Below, in pieces: positions 47,798 through 56,718 of a DNA stretch of 64,000 nucleotides; positions within the stretch are counted from its first letter, which is position 1; each line of letters opens with the position of its first letter. The DNA is from Actinomycetota bacterium (lineage in GTDB: Bacteria; Actinomycetota; Thermoleophilia; RBG-16-64-13): contig JAHJSA010000076.1 in the NCBI GenBank assembly GCA_018830645.1, forward strand, positions 1 through 64,000. The letters run 5' to 3'. The translations under genes and the position numbers were made by a program. Below the pieces are notes generated by a model. The model was not told the origin of the DNA. It saw nothing but the letters and a program-made list of their open reading frames with translations, and did not search any database.

Positions 47798-49171
47798 TTA
47801 GCCTGGCGGCTCCGTGTCGATGGTCGTCGAGGGGGTCGATGCGGTGGTCGTCGTGGAGATCGTTGTAGTCGTGGATGTGGTCGTCGTGCTCGTGGTGGTC
47901 GCGACCGTGGTCGACGTCGAGCTGGTGGTCGTAGGCCTTCTCGTGGTGGTGGTGGCGGGCCGCCGCGTGGTGGATGTGGTGGCCGTCGGTCTGGTGGTGC
48001 TCGTGGTGGTCGCGACCGTGGTCGACGTCGAGCTGGTGGTCGTGCCCGTGCTCGGCATCCCCGCTGCCAGCCAGCCGTCGGGGGGTGTCTGCACGGGCGG
48101 GAACCAGGTCACCGGTGGGCCGGAGGAGGTGGTGGACGTGTCCGCCGCGAGCGTGGAACTCGTGCTGATGGGCTGAGCGAGCGTGACGGTGCTCGTAGAA
48201 CCGTCATCGCCACCTATGATCCCGAGGGCACGCGCCCCGAAGAAGCCCACCACCAGCAGGGCGGCGATGAAGGGTGGCACGATCCACCAGCGAGAGAGTC
48301 GGGGCGTCGAACCCCTGGCGCCGCTCTTACTCCGACCGCCGCTCGGACTCTGGGCGCCGCTCTTGCTTCGATCGCCACTGCTCCGCCGGGAGGTGCGGCT
48401 GGCCGCGGAGGCGGCCGACGCCGAGGAGGCCACGGGCTCGCGAAGAGATCGCCGAGTGGGCAAAGACGGGAGCGACTCGAGATCTTCGGGGATCGATACG
48501 TCGGGCGTCAACTCGTCGGGCGTCAACTCGTCGGGCGTCAACTCGTCGGGCGTCAACTCGTCGGGCGTCAACTCGTCGGGCGTCAACTCGTCGGGCGCCG
48601 ACACCTCTGGCACCGATTCCTTCGACGCCGCTCTCTCGGCCACCGATTCCCTCAGGAATCCGGGAATGGACGCCGCCTCGAAGGTTGTCGCGGAGGGCGC
48701 CGGTGGAACCCGCGGTGGAGCCGAGGGAGCCGTCAGTGGCGGTGGAGGCGCCTGCGGAGGCGCCTGTGCGGGCGTCTGTGGCGGAGGAACCTGCGGTGGA
48801 GCCGGGGGAGCTGGCGCGACCTCGGGCACAACGGGAGGCGTGATCGCGGGGGCGTCCTGCGTCTCCGGCGCCCCAGACTCCGCGGGGGGAGCGTCGGCCC
48901 CGGGCTTCTTGATCACCTCGGCATCGACGGCTTCATCGAGCACCCGGTCGGGATCGAGGCCCAAGTGGAGCGCGTACCGCACCACCATGCTCTCCACGTA
49001 CGAGGGGCCCATGAAGCGGTGCAACTCGCCCCTCTCGAGTGAATCGAGGTAGGTGGACCGCACTCCCATGGCCTCGGCGGCCTCGGCCAGGGTCCGTCCA
49101 CTCTCGGTGCGGGCCTGCCGGAGCAGACCGCCTACCAAGGTGAGCCCTCGACCGCCGTCCCCGGCTTGCAT
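47798..49171 (-). CDS. RodZ-like protein with DELTP repeats and Thr/Ser-rich tail
   Basis: 457 residues from ATG 49171 (GTG 49210 is an alternative in frame). HTH_25 domain (VGGLLRQARTESGRTLAEAAEAMGVRSTYLDSLERGELHRFMGPSYVESMVVRYALHLGLDPDRVL), nearly the same as in the neighbouring 46154-47665 protein. A Pro-rich linker with six DELTP repeats, a membrane helix (WWIVPPFIAALLVVGFFGARALG) and an extracellular tail made almost wholly of Thr/Ser follow, without the DUF4115 domain. The tail looks like a mucin-type stalk. Probably a duplicate of its neighbour that lost the terminal domain. Confidence 0.78.
   Translation of the reverse strand: MQAGDGGRGLTLVGGLLRQARTESGRTLAEAAEAMGVRSTYLDSLERGELHRFMGPSYVESMVVRYALHLGLDPDRVLDEAVDAEVIKKPGADAPPAESGAPETQDAPAITPPVVPEVAPAPPAPPQVPPPQTPAQAPPQAPPPPLTAPSAPPRVPPAPSATTFEAASIPGFLRESVAERAASKESVPEVSAPDELTPDELTPDELTPDELTPDELTPDELTPDVSIPEDLESLPSLPTRRSLREPVASSASAASAASRTSRRSSGDRSKSGAQSPSGGRSKSGARGSTPRLSRWWIVPPFIAALLVVGFFGARALGIIGGDDGSTSTVTLAQPISTSSTLAADTSTTSSGPPVTWFPPVQTPPDGWLAAGMPSTGTTTSSTSTTVATTTSTTRPTATTSTTRRPATTTTRRPTTTSSTSTTVATTTSTTTTSTTTTISTTTTASTPSTTIDTEPPG
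48496..48600 (-). repeat. 15-bp tandem repeat encoding DELTP
   Basis: The unit ACTCGTCGGGCGTCA is repeated about six times, with a degenerate first copy, in the linker of the RodZ-like gene. In-frame minisatellite, likely variable between strains. Confidence 0.88.
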
Positions 49172-49372
49172 CGTTCCGAACCCCCGACTTGTTCCTTTCT
49201 CCGACTCCACCTACAGGTTAGCGCAATCCCGCGCCGCCGTGGGGCCAATTATCTGGATTCTACTAAAGCAGAAACCCCATTCCACCGATACGAAACTGGA
49301 GCGCAGTGCGTCGCGGTTCCAGGGGACTGTGCACAGGTCCTTCACCCAATTCAAAGCGGAGACGGCAGGCTC

Positions 49373-50986
49373 TTGAGCGATACGAACCCACGACTCAGTC
49401 TGGCACAGACGATCGCCTCCACCGAGACGCCGACTGGAACTCACCCCGCGCCGGTCCTGCCCGGGAATGACCGCTTCCTCACCGCGGTGCTCGACATCAA
49501 CGACCTGATAAACAGCGACCGCGACCTCTGCTTCATCCTCGCCACCATCCTCGACTCCGCTCTCGACCTACTGCATGCCGAGGCGGGTTCTCTCCTCGTG
49601 CTCGACGGCGATTCCAGGGAACTCGTGGTGGGCGCGGCGAGCGATATCCCGAAGGCCGCCTGGCCCGACATACGCATCCCCATCGGGTCGGGCATCGCGG
49701 GGTGGGTGGCCGAGAAGAGGAAGCCACTGCTCCTCGTGAGTGGCGAGACTCCACACGACGACGGTCCGGGCGAGCACCATCGCGCCGACGTGCGCGACGG
49801 GATGTCGGTGCCGCTGGAGCGATCGGGAGCCCTCTACGGCGTGCTCAACCTCACCAATCGGCGAGCCGGTGGTGAGTTCACCCGTGACGATCTCGACCTG
49901 CTGGCCACGTTCGGCAAGCAGGCCGCCATCGCGATCCATCAGGCACGCCTCAACGAGGAACGGGTCGCCGGCTACTGGGGCATGGTCACGTCGCTGGCGC
50001 GGGCGGTCGATGCCCGCGACCCCTTCACGTTCGGCCACTCTCAGTCGGTGCGCGATCATGCGGTGGCGCTTGCGGTACTCGCCGGACTCTCGGAAGAGCT
50101 GGTGGCCGACTTCGGTACCGGGGCGCTCTTGCACGACATCGGCAAGATCGGCGTGCGCGACGCCATCCTGCTGAAACCGGGGCGCCTCACCGACACCGAG
50201 TACGAGGTGGTCAAGACCCATCCCGCCCTGGGCGCCGACATCCTGCGTCCGGTGCTCAAACGCCCTATCGTGATCGCCGCCGTGCGTCACCACCACGAGC
50301 GGTTCGACGGCTGCGGCTATCCCGACGGCCTGGCCGGGGAAGCGATCCCTCTCACGGCTAGGGTCCTGGCCGTCGCCGACGCCTACGACGCCATGTCGTC
50401 CACCAGGAACTACCGCGTGGCGCTCCGGCCGGTCGACGTGCTCGCCGAACTGCGAAAGCACCGCGGAAAGCAGTTCGATCCCGACCTGGTCGACCTGTTC
50501 ATCGAGCAGTTCGCCGTGGAGACCGGCCCCGCACTGGTGCGAGAGAAGGTGCTCGATGTAGTCCGTGACTTCCTTCCCAAGGAAGAATACGAGGGGTACG
50601 CGTCGTTCTGTCTGCTCGGTCACCAGGAGGACGCAGGACACACCCAGAGCCTCGCCGCCAGCGCGGTCGAACTGATCCAAGCGCAGCTCGACATGGTGGG
50701 AGCCAGGGCCGGCGCCGAAACACTCGTTCGGCTCAGCGTGCGGCTCGAGACTTTCGTGCGCGAGCAAGAGATACCGATACGGATCGATGCGAAGGGCAAG
50801 GTCGGCTGGTCGCCGCTGGCCGGCGGCGCGCCACAAGTAGTTCGAGCGCTCCAGACATACGAGGCCTTCTTCAAGGCCAACCTCGTACGGGTGACCGGGT
50901 TCCAGACGGCAGACCTGATCACGCAGGAAAGCCTGGCGGAAGTGGGGGAACCGGCCCGCACCCTCTACTACCAGCTGTTCGCATAG
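49373..50986 (+). CDS. GAF + HD-GYP domain protein
   Basis: 537 residues. I start at TTG 49373 (GGAGACGG about 10 bp upstream); the frame is open further left into non-conserved sequence. GAF domain about 35-185 (SLLVLDGDSRELVVGAASDIP, GSGIAGWVAEKRKPLLL), then HD-GYP with HDIGKIG (H254) and RHHHERFDGCGYPDGLAGE...ARVLAVADAYDAMSS. HD-GYP proteins hydrolyse c-di-GMP, and all catalytic residues are present. The C-terminal 180 residues are unrecognised and helical. Divergent from the RodZ-like genes. Confidence 0.88.
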   Translation: MSDTNPRLSLAQTIASTETPTGTHPAPVLPGNDRFLTAVLDINDLINSDRDLCFILATILDSALDLLHAEAGSLLVLDGDSRELVVGAASDIPKAAWPDIRIPIGSGIAGWVAEKRKPLLLVSGETPHDDGPGEHHRADVRDGMSVPLERSGALYGVLNLTNRRAGGEFTRDDLDLLATFGKQAAIAIHQARLNEERVAGYWGMVTSLARAVDARDPFTFGHSQSVRDHAVALAVLAGLSEELVADFGTGALLHDIGKIGVRDAILLKPGRLTDTEYEVVKTHPALGADILRPVLKRPIVIAAVRHHHERFDGCGYPDGLAGEAIPLTARVLAVADAYDAMSSTRNYRVALRPVDVLAELRKHRGKQFDPDLVDLFIEQFAVETGPALVREKVLDVVRDFLPKEEYEGYASFCLLGHQEDAGHTQSLAASAVELIQAQLDMVGARAGAETLVRLSVRLETFVREQEIPIRIDAKGKVGWSPLAGGAPQVVRALQTYEAFFKANLVRVTGFQTADLITQESLAEVGEPARTLYYQLFA

Positions 50987-51020
50987 CGAGAGGGGTGCAC
51001 CGGCGGGCGACCGGTCGACG

Positions 51021-51090
51021 TCTCCACCCCGGTTGACGCCCCTCCACCCCGGTTGACGCCTCCACCCTGGTTGACGCCCCTCCACCCTCG
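51021..51090. repeat. 18-20-bp tandem repeats upstream of rsgA
   Basis: About 3.5 copies of (C)CTCCACCC(C/T)GGTTGACGCC from 51021. Each contains TTGACG, a -35-like hexamer. TACTAT at 51091-51096 follows the array and could be the -10, though the spacer from the last TTGACG is only 14 bp. Confidence 0.75.
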
Positions 51091-51150
51091 TACTATCCTG
51101 CTTGATGACCCGCTTACGAGCGCGGGTGCGCCTCCCGATGATCGGATCGC

Positions 51151-52254
51151 ATGTCTGACCCCGCTATCGCCACCGCTCTGACCCCCTTGGGCTTCGACGA
51201 CCGGGTGGAAGAACTCTTCCGCCCCCGCGCCGCCCGAGGCCTGACCCTGGGGCGGGTGATCCGTGTCGATAGAGGGAGCAGCTTCGTGTTCACCGCCTCA
51301 GGCCCGGTGCGCGCTGAATCTGCTCCCGACCATTCTCGCGACTCGGAGGACCCGGTACAGATCGCCGTGGGCGACTGGGTCACCTTGCGCGACGACGACC
51401 TGCTCGAGAACCTGGTGATCGATGAGATCCTGCCCCGCCGCTCCGTCTTCACCCGCGGCGATCCAGGCAAGGCCACGGCCCGCCAGGTGGTGGCGGCGAA
51501 CGTGGACACGGTGTTCCTCGTGCACGCCCTCGGCGGCGACATGAACCTGCGGCGCCTCGAGCGGGAGTTGGTGCTCACCTGGGAGAGTGGCGCCCAGCCG
51601 GTGGTCGTGCTCACGAAGGCCGACCTGCTCTCCGATCCGAGCGAAGGGGAGACTGCCCGGGAGACGGCCGCGTCGGTGGCGCTCGACGTGCCCATCCATG
51701 TGACAAGCGTCGTCACGGGACTCGGCATGGAGGAACTCGCCGCGTACACCGCGGGTCACCGGACGGTCGCGCTGTTGGGCGCGTCCGGAGTGGGCAAGTC
51801 GACGCTCGTGAACCTGCTCGCCGGCGAGGAGCTGCAGAAGACCAGAGAGGTGAGAGCCTTCGACGACAAAGGGCGCCACACGACGGTGGCTCGGGAGCTC
51901 TTCCCACTCTCCTCCGGCGGCGTGCTCATCGACACTCCCGGTCTGCGCGCTCTCGCGCTCTGGGATGCCGACTCGGGGCTGGCGGCGACCTTCCCCGACA
52001 TCGTGTCGCTCACTTCGGAGTGCCGTTTCGCAGACTGCAAACACCGAACGGAACCTGGGTGCGCCGTGATCGCCGCGGTCGAGGTGGGCGGCCTGCCACG
52101 AGAGCGCCTCGAAAGCTACCTCAAGCTGCAGGAGGAACTCGACGACGTCGCCGCGCAGCAGGAAGCACGGCAGCGCAACATGCGCGACCGCCGTCCCGAG
52201 GCGTCTGGAAACCCGGCACCCGGCGGCAAGCGCGGGCGACGTAAGAAGGGGTGA
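51151..52254 (+). CDS. rsgA: Ribosome small subunit-dependent GTPase A
   Basis: 367 residues. Circularly permuted GTPase that helps 30S maturation. An N-terminal OB fold (to about 110), G4 TKAD before G1 GASGVGKST (210-218), G3 DTPG, and a C-terminal zinc site of C291, C296, H298, C304 within ECRFADCKHRTEPGC. A basic tail (PGGKRGRRKKG) is consistent with rRNA binding. The order G4-G1-G3 is diagnostic. Stand-alone gene with all motifs intact. Confidence 0.96.
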   Translation: MSDPAIATALTPLGFDDRVEELFRPRAARGLTLGRVIRVDRGSSFVFTASGPVRAESAPDHSRDSEDPVQIAVGDWVTLRDDDLLENLVIDEILPRRSVFTRGDPGKATARQVVAANVDTVFLVHALGGDMNLRRLERELVLTWESGAQPVVVLTKADLLSDPSEGETARETAASVALDVPIHVTSVVTGLGMEELAAYTAGHRTVALLGASGVGKSTLVNLLAGEELQKTREVRAFDDKGRHTTVARELFPLSSGGVLIDTPGLRALALWDADSGLAATFPDIVSLTSECRFADCKHRTEPGCAVIAAVEVGGLPRERLESYLKLQEELDDVAAQQEARQRNMRDRRPEASGNPAPGGKRGRRKKG

Positions 52255-52357
52255 GCCGCGGGCGGGTCTCGCGGGCCGGCGGCGCAGCGACCGGCGCCGC
52301 GCAGGTCGGCGCGTTCAGAGCGCAGCGCACGGCTGGCGACTGAGCCGGCCGGACCGA

Positions 52358-52403
52358 CCGCCGCGTCACCCTCCTACGACCCGCCGCGTCACCCTCCTAC
52401 GAC
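52358..52403. repeat. 23-bp tandem duplication after rsgA
   Basis: The 23-mer at 52358-52380 (starting CCGCCGCGTCACCC) is repeated exactly at 52381-52403. The second copy overlaps the 3' end of the small minus-strand gene at 52389-52661. Confidence 0.85.
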
Positions 52404-52661
52404 GGCCTCGGCCCGCGTGCGCAGCACACCTACCTGTTGATCGACCGTCTCGCTCATGCCCTGCGTGACCAGGCCCATCAGCTCGCCCAGGCGTATCGCC
52501 GAAGCCTGGAAAGCCAGCGCCTTCCCGTTCTCCAGCCCTCGATCGTAATCGGTCGCGGCCCTGGCTGTGCGACCGAAGTGATCGTCCGCCTGGTCGAGGA
52601 ACCTGATGAGTTCACCCGCCAGGTTGGCCTGCTGGCCGCCGCTCAAACCGAGTGATTCCAT
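52389..52661 (-). CDS. Small helical protein, function unknown
   Basis: 90 residues from ATG 52661, with AGGGGG 5-10 bp upstream. Predicted all alpha: MESLGLSGGQQANLAGELIRFLDQADDHFGRTARAATDYDRGLENGKALAFQASAIRLGELMGLVTQGM. No cysteines, no signal peptide, no known motif. The size and helix pattern resemble WXG100-like or chemoreceptor-like small proteins, but I see no WXG. Convergent with rsgA. Confidence 0.5.
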   Translation of the reverse strand: MESLGLSGGQQANLAGELIRFLDQADDHFGRTARAATDYDRGLENGKALAFQASAIRLGELMGLVTQGMSETVDQQVGVLRTRAEAVVGG

Positions 52662-52885
52662 GACGCCCCCTATTCGTCGACTTCTCGTACTGGCAGTCGC
52701 TGCTACGCTTCCCGCGGACGGACGAATCCAATCACCCGACCTTGGCGGCACCGAGGCACCGAGCTTGTGAGCCCCGAGGCGCCGACCCAGCGGATGCAGA
52801 AGCACCGCCCTTGCGGGCCACCCTTCTGCCACGTACGATTCCCGCAAGGAAGTGTCCGAACGGAATCGAGGCTCGGGGGGCTCAC

Positions 52886-54340
52886 GTGAACACCAAACGC
52901 TTCACCATCCTTCATTCCAACGACATGCACGGCGACTTCCTCGCCGAGGCCCAGGAGGGCCGGGGCGACCTGGTGGGCGGGCTCGCCCTGCTCTCCGGAT
53001 ACCTCAACAAGGTGCGTCAGGAAGAAGAGAACGTGATCTACGTGATCGCGGGAGACATGCTCCAGGGCTCCATCATCGACTCCGAGTGGAAGGGCATCTC
53101 GACCATCGAGATCATGAACTACCTCTCGCCCGACGTGGTGGCGCTCGGCAACCACGAGCTCGACTACGGTCTCCCCCACCTGCTCTTCCTCGAGAAGATG
53201 GCGATGTTCCCCATCGTGAACGCAAACCTCTTCATCAGAGGCAGCGGGCGCCGCCTCATGCAGTCGCACCACATCATCCAGAAGGCGGGCTTCGACATCC
53301 TCTTCACCGGCATACTCACCGAGAAGGTGATGGACGCGCTCTCGCAGGACAGTCTCATCGGCAGTTTCGTCGACCTGGAGGAAGCCGGCTCCGCGGTGGG
53401 CCGCATCACCAACGCCTACAAGAACGACGATATCGACCTCACCATCCTCCTCACCCACATCGGCCTTGACTCCGACATCGAGTTGGCGCGCACGCTCGAC
53501 CCGCTGTGGGGCGTGGACATGATCATCGGCGGTCACAGCCACTCGATCCTCGAGGAGCCCCTGGTCGAGAACGGCATCCTCATCGCTCAAGCGGGAGTGG
53601 GCACCGACCAGATCGGCCGCTTCGACATCGTGGTCGACGACGACACCAACAGCATCGTCGAGCACACCTGGAGCCTGGTGCCCATCGAATCCGGCATCGC
53701 CGAGCCCGACACGGTGCTGAAGAACTACATCGGCACGTTCAAGAAGGAGGTGGACGCGAAGTACGGCGCCCTCCTCTGCAAGTTCAGCCGGAAGCTGACC
53801 CACCCCGCCCGCGAAGAAGAGACCGCACTCGGCAACGCCATCTCCGACGTGCTTGCCGCCTGCGCCCAAGCCGACGTCATGCTCCTGGGGAGCGGCTCGG
53901 TGCGGGTGAAGGAACTGGGCGCCGCGGTGACCCTGGGCGACCTCACCTCCTGCTTCCCATACGATGACGCGCTGCACCGCTACGAGATCTCGGGCGAGGC
54001 TCTCGAACGCGCCTTCGCGCATTGGATGCGCAACGAGAACCGCACCGGCGAGGGCGAGTGCTATCAGGTGAACTCGAGCGTGGCCGCGGTGTATGACGCC
54101 GGCGAAGACCGCCTGCTCTCGCTCATGGTGGGCGGCGACCCCGTCACCATCGACCGCACCTACACGGTCTGCGTGCAGGGCTACCACGCGAACAATGCGG
54201 CGGCGTACCTCACGTTCACGCCTGAGGAGATGACGCAGCACAAGGTGGTGGCTACCTCGGCCAAGCAGGTACTCGAGGAGTACCTCCGCGAGAGTCAGAA
54301 CCTCTCCTCGAAGGTGGAGGGGCGCCTGGTCTGGCGGTAG
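52886..54340 (+). CDS. 5'-nucleotidase / metallophosphoesterase, cytoplasmic
   Basis: 484 residues, GTG 52886 after GGGGGG. Calcineurin-like domain with ILHSNDMHGD (D13, H15), IAGDMLQGS, ALGNHELDYG and IIGGHSHS for two metals, followed by a 5'-nucleotidase C-terminal domain (ALGNAISDVLAACAQADVMLLGSGSVR, SCFPYDDALHRYEISGEALERAF). No signal peptide, unlike periplasmic UshA, so it resembles the intracellular YunD/CapA-like group. It dephosphorylates nucleotides or related phosphate esters. Confidence 0.9.
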   Translation: MNTKRFTILHSNDMHGDFLAEAQEGRGDLVGGLALLSGYLNKVRQEEENVIYVIAGDMLQGSIIDSEWKGISTIEIMNYLSPDVVALGNHELDYGLPHLLFLEKMAMFPIVNANLFIRGSGRRLMQSHHIIQKAGFDILFTGILTEKVMDALSQDSLIGSFVDLEEAGSAVGRITNAYKNDDIDLTILLTHIGLDSDIELARTLDPLWGVDMIIGGHSHSILEEPLVENGILIAQAGVGTDQIGRFDIVVDDDTNSIVEHTWSLVPIESGIAEPDTVLKNYIGTFKKEVDAKYGALLCKFSRKLTHPAREEETALGNAISDVLAACAQADVMLLGSGSVRVKELGAAVTLGDLTSCFPYDDALHRYEISGEALERAFAHWMRNENRTGEGECYQVNSSVAAVYDAGEDRLLSLMVGGDPVTIDRTYTVCVQGYHANNAAAYLTFTPEEMTQHKVVATSAKQVLEEYLRESQNLSSKVEGRLVWR

Positions 54341-54589
54341 GGCCGGCGAATAAGGCCGGCGAATAGGTCCGGCGGCGCCACTGCGCCACTGCGGCGGGAC
54401 CACGACGGCGCTCCCGAGGCACCGCGGCGGCACCGACGCGACCGCCCGCGACGGCCGCCGAGCGCGCCGGGCGATCGCCCGCCCGGCTTGACCGAGACTC
54501 CCGGCGCGCGATAGGTTGAGACCCGGATCATCGAGCTCCGGGCAACCGGGCTTCTGCGAACGACCGGCCACCACGTCATGGGGGATCTC
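54341..54589. other. Intergenic spacer with short repeats
   Basis: Contains GGCCGGCGAATA twice (about 54341-54367) and very GC-rich sequence. CGATAGGTTGAG near 54510 could hold a weak -10. No gene seen. Confidence 0.35.
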
Positions 54590-56635
54590 ATGCGAACACG
54601 CCCGCTGTGCCACCGCCTTTCCATCCTCGTCATGGGCCTTCTGGCCTTCCTCGCGGCGACACCGGCCCTCGCCTCCAGCGGCGGCCTGTCATCCCCGCAG
54701 ACCATCGCCGCCGGCCTCGGTCACACCGTGGTCATCAAGTCTGACGGCTCTCTGTGGGCCTGGGGCCGCAACGACAGCGGTCGCCTCGGCACCGGGGACA
54801 CGACGCAGCATCTCTCCCCCATCCGCATCGGTACGGACACCGACTGGCGCAGCATCGCCGCCGGCGGCGCACATACTCTGGCCTTGAAGGCCGACGGCTC
54901 CCTGTGGGTCTGGGGCGAGAACCACTTCGGGCAGCTCGGCACCGGAGACACCGCCCCACTCCTCACCCCCACCCGCATCGGCTCGGCCACTGACTGGCGC
55001 AGCATCGCCGGAGGCGGCAACCACACGCTCGCCCTGAAGGCCGACGGCTCCCTGTGGGCCTGGGGTGCGAACTACTTCGGGCAGCTGGGCAGCAACGACA
55101 CCACCCAGCGTCTCGTCCCCTACCGCATCGGTACGGCCACGGACTGGCGCGCGGTCGCCGCCAACGGCATGCACAGCGTGGCCTTGAAAGCCGACGGCTC
55201 CGTCTGGGCGTGGGGCTGGAACGGCAATGGACGGCTCGGCACCGGCGGCACCACCGAGCGTCATGCGCCCGCCCGCATCGGCTCGGCAGTCGACTGGCGC
55301 GCCGTCAGCGCCGGCGGCGCACATACCATGGCCGTCAAGACCGGCGGCGCCCTATGGGCATGGGGATACAACGGGGCCGGAGCGCTCGGCACCGGGGACA
55401 TCGTCGACAGTCTTACTCCAACCGTGGTCGGCGCGGACACCGACTGGCAGAGCGTGGTCGCCGGCGGCGGACACACCGTAGCCCTGAAGACCAACGGTTC
55501 CCTCTGGGCATGGGGCGCCAACGGCAGCGGACAGCTCGGCACGGGCGACACGCTCCAGCAGCTGACCCCGATGCAGATCGGCACAGACGTCGACTGGCTG
55601 GAGATCGCGGCTCCGTTCTACCATAGCCTCGCCTTCAAGGCCGATGGCTCCCTCTGGGCCTGGGGTGAGAACGAGCACGGGCAACTCGGCACGGGGGACA
55701 CCAAGGACGTTCTGGCCCCCGCCAAGATTCTCACCGGAATCCGCCTCCCCACCCTCTACAACGACTTCACCGGCGCCGATCGCTACGAGACCGCCATCAT
55801 GATCTCGAAGAAGGCCTTCCCGGCGGGCGCTCCGGTGGTCTTCCTGGTGAAAGGTGACGACTTCCCCGACGCGTTGGCGGCAGCGCCCCTGGCCCGGGCG
55901 CACGTCGGTCCGGTCGTCATAACGCCGTCCACCGGCCTCACCCCCGCGGTGGTGGCGGAGCTGCAACGCCTCGACCCGGGCACGGTCTTCTTCGTGGGCC
56001 TCGCGGAGTCGGTGAAGCCCGCGCTCGAAGCCGCCTTGCCCACCGCCCAGATCAAGACCATCCGCGGCTCAGACCGCTATCAGACCGCAGTGCTCCTCGC
56101 GGAAGACCTCCGGAAGAAGCTCGGGAAGATAGAGAGGGTCGTGCTCGTGCCGGGGGACAAGTTCCCCGACGCCCTCTCCGTGGCACCGCTGGCGGCGAAG
56201 AGGGGCTGGGCGATCCTTCTCACCCCCCAAGCCGGCCCGCTTCCCAAGGTGACCGCGGACGAGATCAAGGCGCTCGGCGTGAGCCAATGCCTGGTGGTGG
56301 GCACCTGGGTGCTGCCCCCGTCCACGGTCACCGACGCCGTCTTCAAGGTGGGCACCGACCGCTACCACACCGGCGCCCTCGTGGCGGCCTACGCTGAGAC
56401 CATGGGCCTTTCCTTCCGGCACGTGACCCTCGCCACCGGCGATAACTTCCCCGACGCCCTGGTGGTGGCGCCGTATCTGGTCGCCGACGGTGGGATGCTC
56501 CTGCTCGTCCAGAGGACGGCGCTGCCCGCCCCGATCCGAGACATCCTGGCCGCCAACGCGGCCGAGGTGCGCGTGCTCGACTTCGTGGGACTCGGGACGA
56601 CCATCCAGCCGACGGTGAAGGGGATCATCTGGTAG
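54590..56635 (+). CDS. Secreted RCC1-repeat protein with cell wall binding repeats
   Basis: 681 residues from ATG 54590 (GGGGG upstream). Signal peptide to about residue 30 ([10 protein letters not shown]). Seven RCC1-type blades follow (pattern [21 protein letters not shown], about 30-390), then three CWB2 repeats (RYETA...[26 protein letters not shown]...[27 protein letters not shown]...[14 protein letters not shown]). CWB2 modules bind secondary wall polymers, so the propeller is displayed at the cell surface. Partner unknown. Full length, single gene. Confidence 0.92.
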   Translation: MRTRPLCHRLSILVMGLLAFLAATPALASSGGLSSPQTIAAGLGHTVVIKSDGSLWAWGRNDSGRLGTGDTTQHLSPIRIGTDTDWRSIAAGGAHTLALKADGSLWVWGENHFGQLGTGDTAPLLTPTRIGSATDWRSIAGGGNHTLALKADGSLWAWGANYFGQLGSNDTTQRLVPYRIGTATDWRAVAANGMHSVALKADGSVWAWGWNGNGRLGTGGTTERHAPARIGSAVDWRAVSAGGAHTMAVKTGGALWAWGYNGAGALGTGDIVDSLTPTVVGADTDWQSVVAGGGHTVALKTNGSLWAWGANGSGQLGTGDTLQQLTPMQIGTDVDWLEIAAPFYHSLAFKADGSLWAWGENEHGQLGTGDTKDVLAPAKILTGIRLPTLYNDFTGADRYETAIMISKKAFPAGAPVVFLVKGDDFPDALAAAPLARAHVGPVVITPSTGLTPAVVAELQRLDPGTVFFVGLAESVKPALEAALPTAQIKTIRGSDRYQTAVLLAEDLRKKLGKIERVVLVPGDKFPDALSVAPLAAKRGWAILLTPQAGPLPKVTADEIKALGVSQCLVVGTWVLPPSTVTDAVFKVGTDRYHTGALVAAYAETMGLSFRHVTLATGDNFPDALVVAPYLVADGGMLLLVQRTALPAPIRDILAANAAEVRVLDFVGLGTTIQPTVKGIIW

Positions 56636-56718
56636 CCTGCGGACACTCATCCGGTGGCCTGCCGATACGTTCGACCGGCGAGGATGAGGCGGACCGGCGC
56701 ACGAGTGGAGGCGGGAAG

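Noticed and set aside
47055-48600. Regular repeats that look CRISPR-like
   Set aside because: Units are 15 bp with no spacers, lie within reading frames and encode peptide repeats. No cas genes are present.
52703-54613. 636-codon minus-strand open frame over the nucleotidase gene
   Set aside because: Shadow of the metallophosphoesterase; no start context or domains.
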